64,000 bases of DNA from Candidatus Zipacnadia bacterium (GCA_029821735.1 JALGSU010000022.1:25965-89964), one strand, 5' to 3'. Counted from the stretch's first letter, positions 51,401 to 61,456 are shown. Translations and numbers: made by a program. Notes: generated from the letters alone by a model not told the origin.

Positions 51401-53059
51401 GCCGATGCTAAGGTCGGCTGGGACGGGAACCTTCGCTACCACTGGCAGGCGGGGTATGACTTCCAGAAGCTGAGCGCGAACTGCGAGCTGAACCAGGTCT
51501 ACGTCGACGCATGGATACAGGGCGAACTGGTGCGCTCGTTCGCGGGCAACGACGCGCTGGTAGGCAAATGGGGCAACGCGGTGGCTGACACCGAGGCTGG
51601 TTGGACGGCCTATCCCTGGCACTGCCTGTTCGATGGCTGCAACTCGGCGTGGTGGTGGACGTCGTGGGGTGTGGACTACGTCCCCTTCAATCCGGATATC
51701 TCACCGAGCAAGTTCGGTGAGTGGTTCTTCCCGGCCTTGCGCGAGGTGAACTCCGGGCCGGGCAAGCTGCTGTTGCACGCCGAGCGCGATGACTCCGGAG
51801 TGGCTGTGCTCTACAACCAGATGGACATGTTCGCTGCAGCGATGGCGGCGCGGTTGGCAGGGAAGTCATCCTTCGCGGACGACACCGGCCTGCTGAGGGA
51901 GCATGAGGCGCTACTCAAGGGCGTCCATGATGCGGGGCGGCAGTTCGTATACGTGATCGACCAGGACGTGTTGCGCGGGCGCATCACGCCGGAGACGTAC
52001 CCGGTCCTTATACTGTCCCTCGCGAGCTGCATATCCGATGAAATGATGGATGCTATCCGCACTTACGTGGACGGCGGCGGCACACTGGTGGTCGACGGAC
52101 GCGCCGGATACCTCGATGGCGGTGGGAACATACGGACCACGCGAGCGCTGGACGAGATCTTGGGCGTGACCGGCGCGGCGGGTGTCGTGGGCTTCAGCGA
52201 GGCGAGCGTGACGGGCACGTTGACCATCACCGGCGAACTGGCGGGCATGGACAACATCGCCGACTTGGATGAGACTGACGCCGAAGTGCTGGAGCCGAGC
52301 TTGGTGTTGACCACCGGGCAGGCGGCAGGCGAGGTGGATGGCGCGCCGGTGCTGATCACCAATGAGTTCGGCCAGGGCCGGGCGATAGCGCTGAACCTGG
52401 CCATGAACCCGGTGCTGAGGCAGCGCAGTATGCGTAGAATCCAGAGCTACGCGGACATCGTGGCAGCGGCGCTCGGCAGCGGAGGAGTGGAGCCCTATTG
52501 TGAAGTCACGCGTGAGGATGGTCAGCGACCTCGATGCCTGATGCAGGCGATGTTCGCCGATGGCGCGGCGCGGTACCTGTGCATCGAGCAGGATCTGCTG
52601 GCCCTGCGCCTGCGGGACCAGGTCGGACGGGTCACACTGCCCGAGCCGAGCATCGTCTACGACGTGCGCGCCGGCAAGAGGGTGGGTGAGGGTCTGGTCA
52701 GCGGTTGGGACGTCACCTTCGGCCGCGGGAACCCACTGGTCTACGCGCTGCTTCCCTACGAGGTGGCTGCGGTGACCATCGAGGCCCCAGCGCAGGCGCG
52801 AGCCGGCGAAACGATAACTGTGAAGACCAGCGTAGGCGTCACTGGCGGCGAGGCGGGATATCATGTGGTCCGGCTCGACGTCTACGCTCCCGGGGCCGAA
52901 ACGCCGCACCGGCAGTACTCCCAGAACATTGGCTGCGACAGCGGCGTGGGGAATTCGACCATTCCGTTCGCGCTTAGCGACTCGAGCGGCCGGTGGCGGC
53001 TGGCGTTGCGCGACGCGGCCAGCGGCGTGTTGGCGGAGGCGACGCTGACGGTGCGGTGA
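48491..53059 (+). CDS. Very large secreted GH42-like beta-galactosidase-type protein
   Basis: The ATG at 48491 follows GGAGG; the product has 1522 residues with a signal peptide (RFAVAMTIAVVLLTQASA). After N-terminal beta domains (30-720) comes a GH42-like barrel: YAPAAYTLGDENYLD with a candidate acid/base Glu877, then FRDWLTSKYGTVARLNAAWG, the strongest GH42 hallmark. A beta-galactosidase trimerisation-like Rossmann domain follows near 1150-1210 (VYVIDQDVLRGRITPETYPV, TYVDGGGTLVVDG), and C-terminal beta domains end the protein. The typical N-E motif is replaced by D-E-N. The gene ends 25 bases before a strong terminator, so it is a single-gene unit. Confidence 0.72.
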   Translation: MMRMSARFAVAMTIAVVLLTQASAAVDLTVGRPEVTRKRDGQETVQSFHLANTINSYTLVWDAVVAPERPNEVASASWAWTTGYVPLGMSAPSQPNWYLQGFFNWNFDDESLHLYNATFREIRAHGQDAMIEFAWDTPSVKATMRFAMVEGSDKLLMFGHYEPKRPIAESYVQLMCYPAFFREPRQRAVTTALGTRQPGEKIDIDLEQERWVLYEDTSEGRRGDGSAGLIIGTPDAFSNIAIPVGQYGIETKAYLVPGETDFAFGLYDFPTLPDLTATREYFGRMGDAEAVALGKIAAGDLDQPLGPMPRDEQRIADVLERGKEMFNRPAEIWRPDPEPLDFAWAKALPGEDINTVLFCHRWRAWESMELARRVGLNVDHLYFDTNDALTFARAWPYASTTGIGPIPFGVSSVRANAMATRDDVELYISAGLNSAAIPSVTQVEIMQQVEEGKGLLISGSNRAWDAWPEELMAEPDDELGDRILAGVDWRAIPGLEQSSAGWADPNRPPIRAYRYGEGRIVVLETQLNKYACFTPKNSETEGLMGAMDRMLALVARAAMFASGREPRCEITIGPDATVTVAPAPAAGSELRWRVQDDLERIIATGSVKNLGSTATISLPTLPPSRRCWLDVAAYDAAGDVLGFTFVGLPEAEAAAIGGITIEPSTLTHELSVPRVQMPDGGELLCSATIAGAVPAGATVRWEISDVFGRVLARADTPAAEKVEVTLAISRPMTVSHILNVSLQSGEQTLDYAQQRFTNPPPYPYDDFTGLMWNTASETPSLLITDRLCYEWGADMCDPANTTRGGDDECARAFDLRARSGMRLVPYATRVFGDTDESNERKPCLHDPDYVAAQIEILSANGRQAAPYAPAAYTLGDENYLDHKSATEPCYSAHTLTVFRDWLTSKYGTVARLNAAWGTNLGSIDDATPPLIGEAAKLPGNWAAWFDHKVFMDQAFTGTHDWMRETIREQDADAKVGWDGNLRYHWQAGYDFQKLSANCELNQVYVDAWIQGELVRSFAGNDALVGKWGNAVADTEAGWTAYPWHCLFDGCNSAWWWTSWGVDYVPFNPDISPSKFGEWFFPALREVNSGPGKLLLHAERDDSGVAVLYNQMDMFAAAMAARLAGKSSFADDTGLLREHEALLKGVHDAGRQFVYVIDQDVLRGRITPETYPVLILSLASCISDEMMDAIRTYVDGGGTLVVDGRAGYLDGGGNIRTTRALDEILGVTGAAGVVGFSEASVTGTLTITGELAGMDNIADLDETDAEVLEPSLVLTTGQAAGEVDGAPVLITNEFGQGRAIALNLAMNPVLRQRSMRRIQSYADIVAAALGSGGVEPYCEVTREDGQRPRCLMQAMFADGAARYLCIEQDLLALRLRDQVGRVTLPEPSIVYDVRAGKRVGEGLVSGWDVTFGRGNPLVYALLPYEVAAVTIEAPAQARAGETITVKTSVGVTGGEAGYHVVRLDVYAPGAETPHRQYSQNIGCDSGVGNSTIPFALSDSSGRWRLALRDAASGVLAEATLTVR

Positions 53060-53083
53060 GCCCGGGCGGATCAGTGCACAACG

Positions 53084-53120
53084 AGAGGGGCGCGGCCACA
53101 GGGCCGCGCCCCTCTTTCCT
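53084..53120 (+). terminator. Rho-independent terminator of the GH42-like gene
   Basis: A perfect 14-bp GC-rich stem, AGAGGGGCGCGGCC (53084-53097) with GGCCGCGCCCCTCT (53102-53115), has a 4-nt loop and a short T-rich tail (TTTCCT counting the last stem T). It lies 25 bases after the stop codon. Confidence 0.85.
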
Positions 53121-53205
53121 GTGTCAGGGGTCGATGGTCAGCGGCTCGGCCTCAGTCGAAGACTAGTCCCAGCTCGGCATCGAGTCTTGCGGGGGCGACT
53201 TTCGC

Positions 53206-53328
53206 CTGCCAGTTCCGTTGACCGCAACACAAGCGCCGCTCAGATGTGTCCATAGGCCTGGAAGTTATGGACACATCGGCCTGAGGCCTGTGTATTCAGC
53301 TCGGCCTGGTTGCTGTCTTCCTCCAACA
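53206..53328. repeat. Dispersed ~120-bp repeat, copy 2
   Basis: This matches 41793-41915. It contains a perfect 11-bp hairpin, ATGTGTCCATA (53244-53254) with TATGGACACAT (53266-53276) and an 11-nt loop. The flanking stretch 53121-53205 shows no other feature. Confidence 0.7.
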
Positions 53329-53462
53329 CCATCTCCCTGCATCGGGCGTTGCGTATTGAGTTGCCTTCTCCTGCCGGTCACAGATCAGAACCCCATCGGC
53401 TCCGCGGTCGTCGCGGGGCCGATGCATTTCGCGATTCTGAAAGAGGCGGCTTCGGGAAACTT

Positions 53463-53801
53463 CTGAGCCCGGCGAAACGCCGGGTGGCCGTGACGTATGT
53501 TCGTGAGGCGCTGGGCGAGGAGGAGGTGTCGGAGCGACGGGTCCGCAAAGCGTTGGGCCAGCCACGCGCCACGCAGCGTCGCAGGCGGATCACGCCCGAT
53601 GACGAGGCGGGCCATCATACATCCAGTGCGACATCGGCTCCTATTTCACTGTCGCGAAGGTGCGCCGGTAGCTGGCTGATCCAAGCGCAGAGATGCGCGG
53701 GGTTGCGTGAGCGACCCCCAAACAGGCGCGTGGCGGATGTCGTTCATTGAGCCGGGGAGCCGGTGGGAGACTAGCTACACTGAGTCCCTCAACGGAAGTA
53801 C
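53463..53801 (+). pseudogene. IS3-family transposase remnant, internally deleted
   Basis: At 53463-53618 the frame reads LSPAKRRVAVTYVREALG and VSERRVRKALGQPRATQRRR, the start of an IS3 OrfB. At about 53742-53801 a different frame reads IEPGSRWETSYTESLNG, its C-terminal DDE region (IEPGSPWENGYxESFNG). The middle, with the first catalytic Asp residues, is missing. It lies 295 bases before a beta-helix gene, mirroring the fragment at 35136. Confidence 0.75.
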
Positions 53802-53974
53802 CCAGAGCCCGGTGCTCAGGAGTCTATCTGCGCAGGGCGGCCCTGACCCCGATCCTTGGCCGGAAGATTCCTCAGCACGGGGTCCTCCGGAGAGAACGGC
53901 ACGCAGGGGCACTGTGTGAGCCGGGGCAGTCGGCCCCCTGAGCTCACGTCGCCGCGCGATCGCCCGGCGACGAC

Positions 53975-54030
53975 GGCAGGAAGTCTGCCTCACAGGCTGA
54001 ACTATCTCATTGCGGGTGGTATCAAGACGG
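53975..54030 (+). repeat. Hairpin-containing upstream repeat, copy A
   Basis: GGCAG-GAAGT-CTGCC (53975-53989) followed by TCACAGGCTGAACT and a TGCGGGTGGTATCAA segment. It lies 66 bases before the beta-helix gene at 54096. Related copies are at 57602, 61772 and, inverted, 61560. Sequence before it (53810-53930) includes an imperfect inverted repeat, CCGGTGCTCAGGAG with CTCAGCACGGGG. Confidence 0.75.
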
Positions 54031-54095
54031 GGCAGGCCAGCAGGTAAGCTGGCGCAACACGCATACACGCAAGTGGGTATGGGGGAGCGAATTCT

Positions 54096-57000
54096 GTGCT
54101 ACGAAATGTGCTGATCGCTTTGCATGTAACACTGCTCCTCGCAGGGCAGGGCCTGGCCGCAGTCGAGTTCCATGTGTCCCCGAACGGAAGCGACGGTGGT
54201 GCTGGCACGCAAGCTCAGCCCTTCAAGACCATCATCCGGGCCCGGGACGCCCTCCGCGAGGCGGGTGGCGCAGCGGGAGCGACGATCACCATCCACGGCG
54301 GGACCTACTACCTCCCCAAGCCTCTCGAGTTCACCGACGCGGACTCGGGGACAGGGGACGCGCCGGTCATCTACCGCGCTGCTGAGGGCGAGGAGGTATG
54401 GCTCAATGGTGGTGTGCCGCTGAGCCTGAGCGACTTCGGCCTCGTGTCAGACGCGCCCACGAGAGCACGCTTGGACCCGGCGGCTCGCGACCATGTACGC
54501 CAGATCACTTTGCCCGATGAACTCAGAGCCCAAGTGTCCCCGGAGTGGCCGGCGACGTGGTGGAACTTCGGTCGCGGCGTCACCTCCCTGACCGAACTGT
54601 TCGCTGGCGACCGTCGATTGCCGATGGCCCGCTGGCCCAACGATGGCTACACGAACTTCGGAGACATCATCGAGGCGGCTGAGCAGGACGGGCAAACGCC
54701 GACGTTCCGCTACGAGGGCGACCGCCCGGAACGCTGGGTCGGAGCGGTCGAGGACGGTGTATGGCTGTACGGCTATTGGCGGCGTGGCTACCGGGCTGAG
54801 CTCATCAGGATCAAGAGCATCGACACGGAGGCAAAGCAGATTGAGCTGGCGGCCCGCAACAGCCTGGGCGCACTGGAGACAGGCGGCGCGAGTCGCTTCT
54901 GCGCGATGCATGTCCTCGAGGAGTTGGACATGCCTGGCGAGTGGTACCTCGACCGTGAGCGCGGCGTCCTCTTCCTTTGGCCGCCGGACGCGCCAGACGT
55001 CTCGGAGGTCGTCCTTTCGATCAATCCCACAGCGGTCTTGCACTGCACCGGGGCGGACCACATCGAGTTCCGCGACCTCGGGGTCGAGTGTTCCGCGGGC
55101 TGCGGGATCCGCATCGACGGACGGATCGGTTGCCGTGTCATTGGCTGCGAAGTTCGCAACGTCGGGGTCCATGGCATCGCGGCCACGGGCGATCGCATCG
55201 CGGTGGTTGGCTGCGATATCCACGGCACCGGCGATAAGGCGGTGCAGATGGACTCGGGTGATCGATTCACGCTCACCCGGGGAGAATCCGTCATCGACAA
55301 CTGCCATATGCATCACACCAACCGCTTCGTCCGCGCTGGATCGCAGGCCGTGAGCCTTCTGGGCGTCGGCAACCGCCTCTCCCACAATCTCATCCATGAC
55401 ACGGGCTACATCGCCGTCCGCTTCGGCGGCAACGACCATGTATTGGAGTACAACCGTCTGTTCCGCACGAACGTGGAATCCGCCGAGGGCGGCGTCTTCT
55501 ACACAGGCCGAGACTGGACGAGCCGTGGCAGTGTCGTCCGCCACAACTTCATCCATCACGTGGAAGACACCCAGGAGGGGTGCGGCAGCTCGACAAGGTT
55601 TCTGCACCTGGATGACTCGGCCCCGGAGATCGAGGTCTACGGGAACGTGTGCTACCGGATAGGCGGCGGCGTCTCCATCTGCGGCGGGGCAGCCAACAAC
55701 GTCCATGACAACCTCTTCGTGGAGTGTGCATGGGGCGTCGACATTGCTCCGCGCGGCCTGGACATGTTCGAGCCCGACGGGCAAGGTGGCTTCACGATGG
55801 TGGGACAGCCCGGTTGGGCGTCCCTCGCAAAGTATCTGGATCGCTACAAATGGAATCAGCCGCCATACAGCACCCGCTACCCCAGGCTCGTCGAGATCTT
55901 CACCAAGCGCCCGATCGCCGCGCCCTGGTTCAACACCGTCACGCGCAACGTGATGGTGGACTGCGGACGTGGCATCCGCGCCAGTGGCATGGAGCCGGAG
56001 TGGTCCGTCGTCGAGAATAACTGGGAGGGCGAGGACCCCGGGCTCATCGAGCAGGACCACACGAAGCTCGACTTCCGGCTGCGCGACGACGCCGTGGTCT
56101 ATGACGAGATCGCGTTCGTGCCGCTGTCCATCGACGGGGTGGGGCTGTATGAGTCCCCGGATCGGCGAAGCTGGCCGGTGGCCTTGGACCTGCCGCCCGA
56201 GGACTGGCAACCCCGCTGGATGCGCCTGCGAGAAGAGGCGAAGCGGAGCCCGACTGACCTGCCCGTCTTCCGGGCCATGCAGGTCACCGGCGAGATCGCC
56301 ATCGACGGTGTTGTTGGCCATATGGAGTGGGACCCCGGCGACGCCACCGGTAGGGCCCCGGAGGTTCACGATACCGCCGAGTTGGTCTGGACCCACACCG
56401 AAGAAGAGGCCAAGCGGCCGAGCCAGGCCATGCTGCAGACCGACGATACTCACCTGTATGTGGGCTTCCGCAACGAGATCGACGCAGCGGCCGGCTTGTC
56501 CGGCGGGCATGAGTGGGGGCGCGACGATGCCGTCGAGATCGCGCTCGCCGAGGTGAAGGACGGCAAGGTCGGGCCCATCATTGTCCTGCGCGGCTACGCC
56601 GATGGACACTGGGAGAGTTCCGACGAGGCGGGGGCGCCAGCCGCTACGCAGCTCAGCCGTCCGGGGACTCGATGTGGTCCGCCGAGTGGCGCATCCCGTT
56701 CTCGGCGCTGGGCCTCGATCCTGCCACACGCAACCCGCGCCTGGTTTTCAACCTGAGCGCCCGCAAGCCGGCCGGGGACGAGTGGGTGATGTGGAATCGC
56801 AAGGGTGGGACGACGTGGGAGGTGCATCGGTCCGGCTTCCTGTGGCTGGCCCAGTTCGGGGACATGTCATCCGGGGGCAAGGCGCGCCCTTCCGACGCCC
56901 GCATCGACATTGACGCTCGGAAGGATGCCATCCTCTTCACGCCCGGCAGTGGCTGCTCCATCGCCACTTGGGCCCGGCCGGCGGGCTGCTACGTGAGCGC

Positions 57001-57394
57001 TGCGATGGACGGGCTACCGGCCGATCGATGGCGCGAGATGACGTTCGCTTTCACGCCGCAGGGCGATGGCGAGTTCACCCTCAAGATCATGGGCAGCCAC
57101 GAGCCGATCCCGGGCACGGACGAGAGCATTCCCATCTGGGTCTACAGCGACGACGTCCGCATAGATGGGGCCGAATTGGTCAACGGCAGCTTCGAGGCCC
57201 CCGGTACCGGCGGTCGGCCTCACGGGTGGATACCATCGGTCCGGCAGGGCCTGTGGATCCACGACCCGGAACTGGCGGCCGAAGGTGAGTATCTCATCAA
57301 GACCACGCATAACCAACGTTTCGCCCAGCAGATCAAAGTCACCGCGGGCCGGACTGTGACCATCAGCCTGAAGGTCCGCGGGGTGGGAGAGTGA
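54096..57394 (+). CDS. Secreted beta-helix protein with CBM9-like C-terminus, frameshifted
   Basis: The GTG at 54096 follows GGGGGAG and starts a signal peptide (IALHVTLLLAGQGLAA). The first frame runs to 56756 and carries FHVSPNGSDGGAGTQAQPFK, then beta-helix repeats (DNCHMHHTNRF, HNLIHDTGYIAVRFGG, HNFIHHVEDT, NVHDNLFVECAWG). After residue 730 comes a CBM9-like domain (MQVTGEIAIDGVVGHMEWD, VYVGF-type strands). Homology moves to another frame near 56665 (SMWSAEWRIPFSALGLDP) and continues to 57394. The total would be near 1100 residues. It is probably a glycosidase related to the gene at 35343. Confidence 0.72.
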
Positions 57395-57601
57395 CGCGGT
57401 GGCGTTGGGTTGCACTTCCGTGGCCCTTTGACGGGTGCGCTTACCGGAGGAAGCGCAGGAGCTCGACGGCCACGTCCCTGGTCCGGTTGCCCGTTTCGGG
57501 CGCGACACGAGCCCAAGACAGGACTTCCACGAGCAGGCGCTCCAAGCTCTCCCATGGACGTGAGCCCCAGGTCATCGGCACGACAAGAACCGCCCGACGA
57601 C

Positions 57602-57655
57602 GGCAGGAAGTCTGCCCCACAGGCTGAAATCTAAAACTGCAGGTGTGAACATGCC
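57602..57655 (+). repeat. Hairpin-containing upstream repeat, copy B
   Basis: The GGCAG-GAAGT-CTGCC hairpin (57602-57616) followed by CCACAGGCTGAA and CTGCAGGTG. It lies 136 bases before the sialidase start. The 396-bp gap 57395-57790 otherwise holds only a minus-strand frame (57441-57578) resembling a protein end (SWARVAPETGNRTRDVAVEL), which I could not assign. Confidence 0.7.
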
Positions 57656-57790
57656 GCTGGATGAGCCAGAGCGGCACCGTCAGGCGGCACGGCGCGCCTG
57701 AGCACCGACGCTGAATGCCCATGCGACACTCAACCGGCAGTCTGGCCACAAGTGTGGTCAGTCCCAGTGCCATGGAGGAACGCCCGCGCG

Positions 57791-58804
57791 ATGGACCACT
57801 CAGAGTTGTTTGTCTCTGGCACCGAAGGGTACCACACATATCGGATACCGGCGATCGTGGTCTCCACGTCCGGTACCGTGCTCGCATTCTGCGAGGGGCG
57901 CCGGCACAGTGATGCCGATGATGGGGACATCGATCTGCTGTTGCGCCGAAGCCGGGACGGCGGCGCGACATGGGGTCCGACTGAGCTTGTCTTCAGCGAC
58001 GGCCCGGACACGATCGGCAATCCCTGTCCTGTGGTCGAGAGTACAAGCGGCGCCGTATGCCTGGCGTTCTGCCGCAACAACGACCGCGTCTATGTGACCC
58101 GGAGTACGGATGACGGGAGCACTTGGGCCGCTCCCGAGGACATCACAGAAACCGTCAAACTGCCCGAATGGGGGCTGATGGGTACGGGCCCCGGCCATGG
58201 CACGCAGCTCGCGAGCGGCCGATTGCTGGTTCCGTGCTGGGCCCACCCACCGCGGTTCGCTCCCCCGGGCAGGACGCTGTGCATCTACAGCGATGACGGC
58301 GGGTTCACCTGGCGGCGCGGCGAGTGCGTACCCGGGGTCGATTGGGGAGACGAAGCCCAGGCCGTGGAGTTGCCCGATGGGACTGTGTACCTGAGCATCC
58401 GCGCCAAGCCGGACAAGCCCTTCCGAGCCTTTGCGTGGAGTCGCGATGGTGGCCACTCGTGGTCTGAGGTGGAATGGCACGAAGACGTACCCGAGCCGGC
58501 CTCCTGCCAGGGCAGCGTGCTTGGGCTCGCGGACACCCGGTGTCGAGATCACCTTCGTGTCCTGATCTGCAATCCGGCGGGGCCAAAGCGCGAGGAGTTG
58601 ACGATGCGCGTCAGCGAAGATGGGTGCCGGACTTGGCCCGGGGTCAAGGTGGTGGCACCAGGTCCCGCGGCATACTCGGACCTGTGTGTTCTGCCCGACG
58701 GGACGATCTGCTGTCTCTTTGAGCGAGGCAGAGACCACGCCTACGAGACCATCACCTTCGCGCGCTTCGACCTCGGGTGGGTGGACGGGACAGGGACCGC
58801 GTAG
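57791..58804 (+). CDS. Exo-alpha-sialidase-like six-bladed propeller (GH33-like)
   Basis: The ATG at 57791 is preferred, with GGAGGA 11 bases upstream; a GTG at 57752 is possible. The product has 337 residues. It has the sialidase opening with YHTYRIPAIVVS (the R-I-P motif whose Arg binds the substrate carboxylate). It also has at least five Asp boxes: SRDGGATWGP, STDDGSTWAAP, SDDGGFTWRRG, SRDGGHSWSE and SEDGCRTWPG. There is no signal peptide, so it may be cytoplasmic or a non-sialic-acid hydrolase with the same fold. Upstream lies the shared hairpin repeat copy B. Confidence 0.85.
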   Translation: MDHSELFVSGTEGYHTYRIPAIVVSTSGTVLAFCEGRRHSDADDGDIDLLLRRSRDGGATWGPTELVFSDGPDTIGNPCPVVESTSGAVCLAFCRNNDRVYVTRSTDDGSTWAAPEDITETVKLPEWGLMGTGPGHGTQLASGRLLVPCWAHPPRFAPPGRTLCIYSDDGGFTWRRGECVPGVDWGDEAQAVELPDGTVYLSIRAKPDKPFRAFAWSRDGGHSWSEVEWHEDVPEPASCQGSVLGLADTRCRDHLRVLICNPAGPKREELTMRVSEDGCRTWPGVKVVAPGPAAYSDLCVLPDGTICCLFERGRDHAYETITFARFDLGWVDGTGTA

Positions 58805-58970
58805 ACGCCGCAGCATGTGTGAGGGCAGGGCACGAAGCCCTTCGGCAATGTGGATCCCATCGGGATCAAGCAGACCGATAGGCTCTCCGCGCTCTGGCTC
58901 CCTGAGGTGTGACCTGCCCCCGCGAGCTGTGCCAGTGTCTTTGCGGAACTTCGGCGGTCTGGTCTTACCC

Positions 58971-59008
58971 CCGTCTTGATATCACCTGCAATGAGAGAGT
59001 TCAGCCTG
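58971..59008 (-). repeat. Hairpin-containing repeat, partial copy E
   Basis: On the minus strand CAGGCTGAACTCTCTCATTG and then CAGGTGATATCAAGACGGGG match the second half of copies A and C. Its TGA supplies the stop codon of the DUF4091 gene. The GGCAG hairpin half is absent here. Confidence 0.6.
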
Positions 59009-61418
59009 GCCCACGCAGTCTGAGGATCTCGCTGGCGATGCGCTCACGCCACTTCTCGCAGCGGTTCACGTCGCCCACGTCCGCCCTGATGTCCGCGGTC
59101 GCCCCACGGATCAACTCATGCGCCTTGGCCTCGGCGGCTTCGCCCTGTTCCCGCGCCGCCACGAGCAGCGCCTGCACGTAACGGTAATCATCCGCCCCTT
59201 CGCGGTAGAATTCGTAGCGCCGAGAGTGCACGACCTCGTCCCTGTCCCGGTGCTTGAAGACAAGGTTGTAGCCGATGCCACGCTTCGTCTCCCCCCAGGG
59301 ACTCTCGCCTTGGGCGCAGTACGTCCACACCCCCATGCCGGTGATACCGTACTCGATCATGTCCCAGGCGTAGACGCGGTAGTAGTCGTACAGGTTGCGG
59401 TCGACACCCGCCATCGACTGACAGCGGTATGTCCACACTGGCCCGCGACTGCCGCGAAGCCAATCGCGGAGTGCGGGCGACTCCTTGATGGATTCCAGGC
59501 TCGGCTGCAGGACGTCGAACGCCCGGAAGAAGCGCTCGGCCATCGCCGCGTCGCTGATGACCTGGCTCGCGTTGCAGCTCAGAGTGATCCGGCTGTCGAT
59601 CTGCTTGATCATCTCGGCGAAGGGGATCTCGTATGTCACGAGGACGGACTCGCTCGACTCATCCGCGAGCACAAACATCCAGTCGTCATCGGCGATGCCG
59701 AGCGACGTCATCAACTCCCGAAACCGTGGCAGCCACTGAGCCAAGACCGACCGCCACTGCTCGGAGGGGTAGGCGATGCCCTCGTCCTTCACCAGGCGCT
59801 CGGGCGCGCCGGTAAGGGCGAAGATCCACCGGAGTCGCTCCTCGCCCGGAGCCGCGTCCCAAGCCTGCTGTATGGGCTTGATGCGGTCTACGAGCGTGGT
59901 GGCGTCAAAGGTCGTGATGTTGAGGGCCTCGTCGACCTCGACCGGCCAAGGCAACTCATGGGGGTACACGTACACCGTGTTGACCCCGTACATCTTCATG
60001 TGTCGCACGCCCTGAGCGGGTACCTTGGCGCCGATCTCCGAGTTGTGGTACTCCACGTAGGCGTTGTTGGGCAGCAGGTCGTAGGAGGGCAGCTCGAAGT
60101 CCCACACGGTCAGCTCGACGGGCACTGATCTGATCAGCCCGCTCCCCCGGTCGTGCAACTCAAGTCGCAGCGCGTGTCGCCCGGCGGCAAGCCGGTGCTG
60201 GCGACCGTCAAAGGTCACCCACAGCTCGCGGCTCTCCCCGTCCGGGATGCTCAAAGGCCCATCCATCGGCACCAGGACATCCGCGTACTCCTCCCCGCCG
60301 GGAGGAGTGACGAACTCGGACCAGCGGAGCTGGACTGCCTCCGTCAGGTCGGTCCTCTCAGCATCCACTCGTACCTCGAGGTCAACGGTCTCGCCGCAGG
60401 CCGTGACCATGAACGTCGCATCGCGGAACTCGTTGCGGGCCATGCTCACTTCGATCTCATCGACGGTGGGACTGTCGAAGTCAGGCAGCGCGTCGCGGTA
60501 GCAGTAGGTGTAAGGCGAGCGCCCCCAGAGATGAAAGCTCGTCTTGTCGGCCAGGACGAACTCGCCGAGCCGGCGGCTGGTGGCAACCACCACATCGCGG
60601 TTCTTGTTGTAGGTCCCTCGCCATCCCTCGGTCTCCGCTGTTTCCGCAACGTCCAGCACCCGAGCCACGCTTGCCGCCAGTTCGGGTATCCGTTGCCGCA
60701 GGGCCGCGGCTTGGTCGGCCGCCAGCGCATCCCAGTTGACCCGTTGCTCGAGCGCCCCAATCTGCCGGAGCAGATCCTCTGCGTCGGCGAGGAGGCGCTC
60801 CGTGGGGGAGCCCTCAACCGGATCGTACACCGCCTCTATCTCCTCGATCCGATAGACGACGTTGCGCTCGTTGGCCGGGAAGATGAACATGAGCATCTGG
60901 ATTGACGAGGGGTCGTTCATGGGAAGTCTGAAGAGCGAGGTGCTCAGGCTGCATTCCATCGTGGTGCCACCGGGGATGACGAAGCCTTCGCCCTCGAGGT
61001 TGCGCCCGCCGTCGTTGTAGGGCTTACTGGACAGCCTGATGCTCACCGTTGCCAGGCCCTCAGTAGCGTTCCGTACCGTTGCCGTCATGCGCGAGTGCCG
61101 AGAGAGGTCTGAGGGCTCGCGGAAGTAACGGTCGTTGAAGAAGACGTAGGGCCATTTGTTGCCGTGCACCGAGAACGGTTCCACCCGGACCTCGAGGGCC
61201 CGTTCCCCCTCTTCACCAGTCAGCGAGACGGATACCCCCTCGTTCGAGCCGATAAGGTCGAGTACGTCCGGGGCGTCCAAGTCAACGATCACGAGCGGGT
61301 CGGGACCTGCGCATTCCCCGGGGACGGCAGACATGATCAGGCCTCCTCCGCAGATGACACCCACAGCAAGCAGCGTGACGCGCAGCTTGCGGGGGTCCGC
61401 CATAGTGAGATGCTCCAT
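59001..61418 (-). CDS. Secreted DUF4091 (GH123-like) protein
   Basis: The ATG at 61418 follows GGAGGTGA. The product has 805 residues with a signal-like N-terminus (LLAVGVICGGGLIMSA). Residues 40-230 form a beta-sandwich, followed by a helical linker (residues 210-260). The C-terminal barrel shows DUF4091 hallmarks: ALTGAPERLVKDEGIAYPSE, WMFVLADESSES (candidate catalytic acids), GPVWTYRCQSMAG, EYGITGMGVWTYCAQGESPW and SRRYEFYREGADDYRYVQAL. This family is related to GH123 N-acetylgalactosaminidases. The upstream side carries an inverted copy (D) of the hairpin repeat. Confidence 0.8.
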   Translation of the reverse strand: MEHLTMADPRKLRVTLLAVGVICGGGLIMSAVPGECAGPDPLVIVDLDAPDVLDLIGSNEGVSVSLTGEEGERALEVRVEPFSVHGNKWPYVFFNDRYFREPSDLSRHSRMTATVRNATEGLATVSIRLSSKPYNDGGRNLEGEGFVIPGGTTMECSLSTSLFRLPMNDPSSIQMLMFIFPANERNVVYRIEEIEAVYDPVEGSPTERLLADAEDLLRQIGALEQRVNWDALAADQAAALRQRIPELAASVARVLDVAETAETEGWRGTYNKNRDVVVATSRRLGEFVLADKTSFHLWGRSPYTYCYRDALPDFDSPTVDEIEVSMARNEFRDATFMVTACGETVDLEVRVDAERTDLTEAVQLRWSEFVTPPGGEEYADVLVPMDGPLSIPDGESRELWVTFDGRQHRLAAGRHALRLELHDRGSGLIRSVPVELTVWDFELPSYDLLPNNAYVEYHNSEIGAKVPAQGVRHMKMYGVNTVYVYPHELPWPVEVDEALNITTFDATTLVDRIKPIQQAWDAAPGEERLRWIFALTGAPERLVKDEGIAYPSEQWRSVLAQWLPRFRELMTSLGIADDDWMFVLADESSESVLVTYEIPFAEMIKQIDSRITLSCNASQVISDAAMAERFFRAFDVLQPSLESIKESPALRDWLRGSRGPVWTYRCQSMAGVDRNLYDYYRVYAWDMIEYGITGMGVWTYCAQGESPWGETKRGIGYNLVFKHRDRDEVVHSRRYEFYREGADDYRYVQALLVAAREQGEAAEAKAHELIRGATADIRADVGDVNRCEKWRERIASEILRLRGPG

Positions 61419-61456
61419 CTTACGGTGTCACCTCCGGCACACCGTAGGCAGCCCTC

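Noticed and set aside
57441..57578. Minus-strand protein end
   Set aside because: The frame looks protein-like over about 45 codons but has no identifiable start, domain or partner, so it is left as an unassigned fragment.
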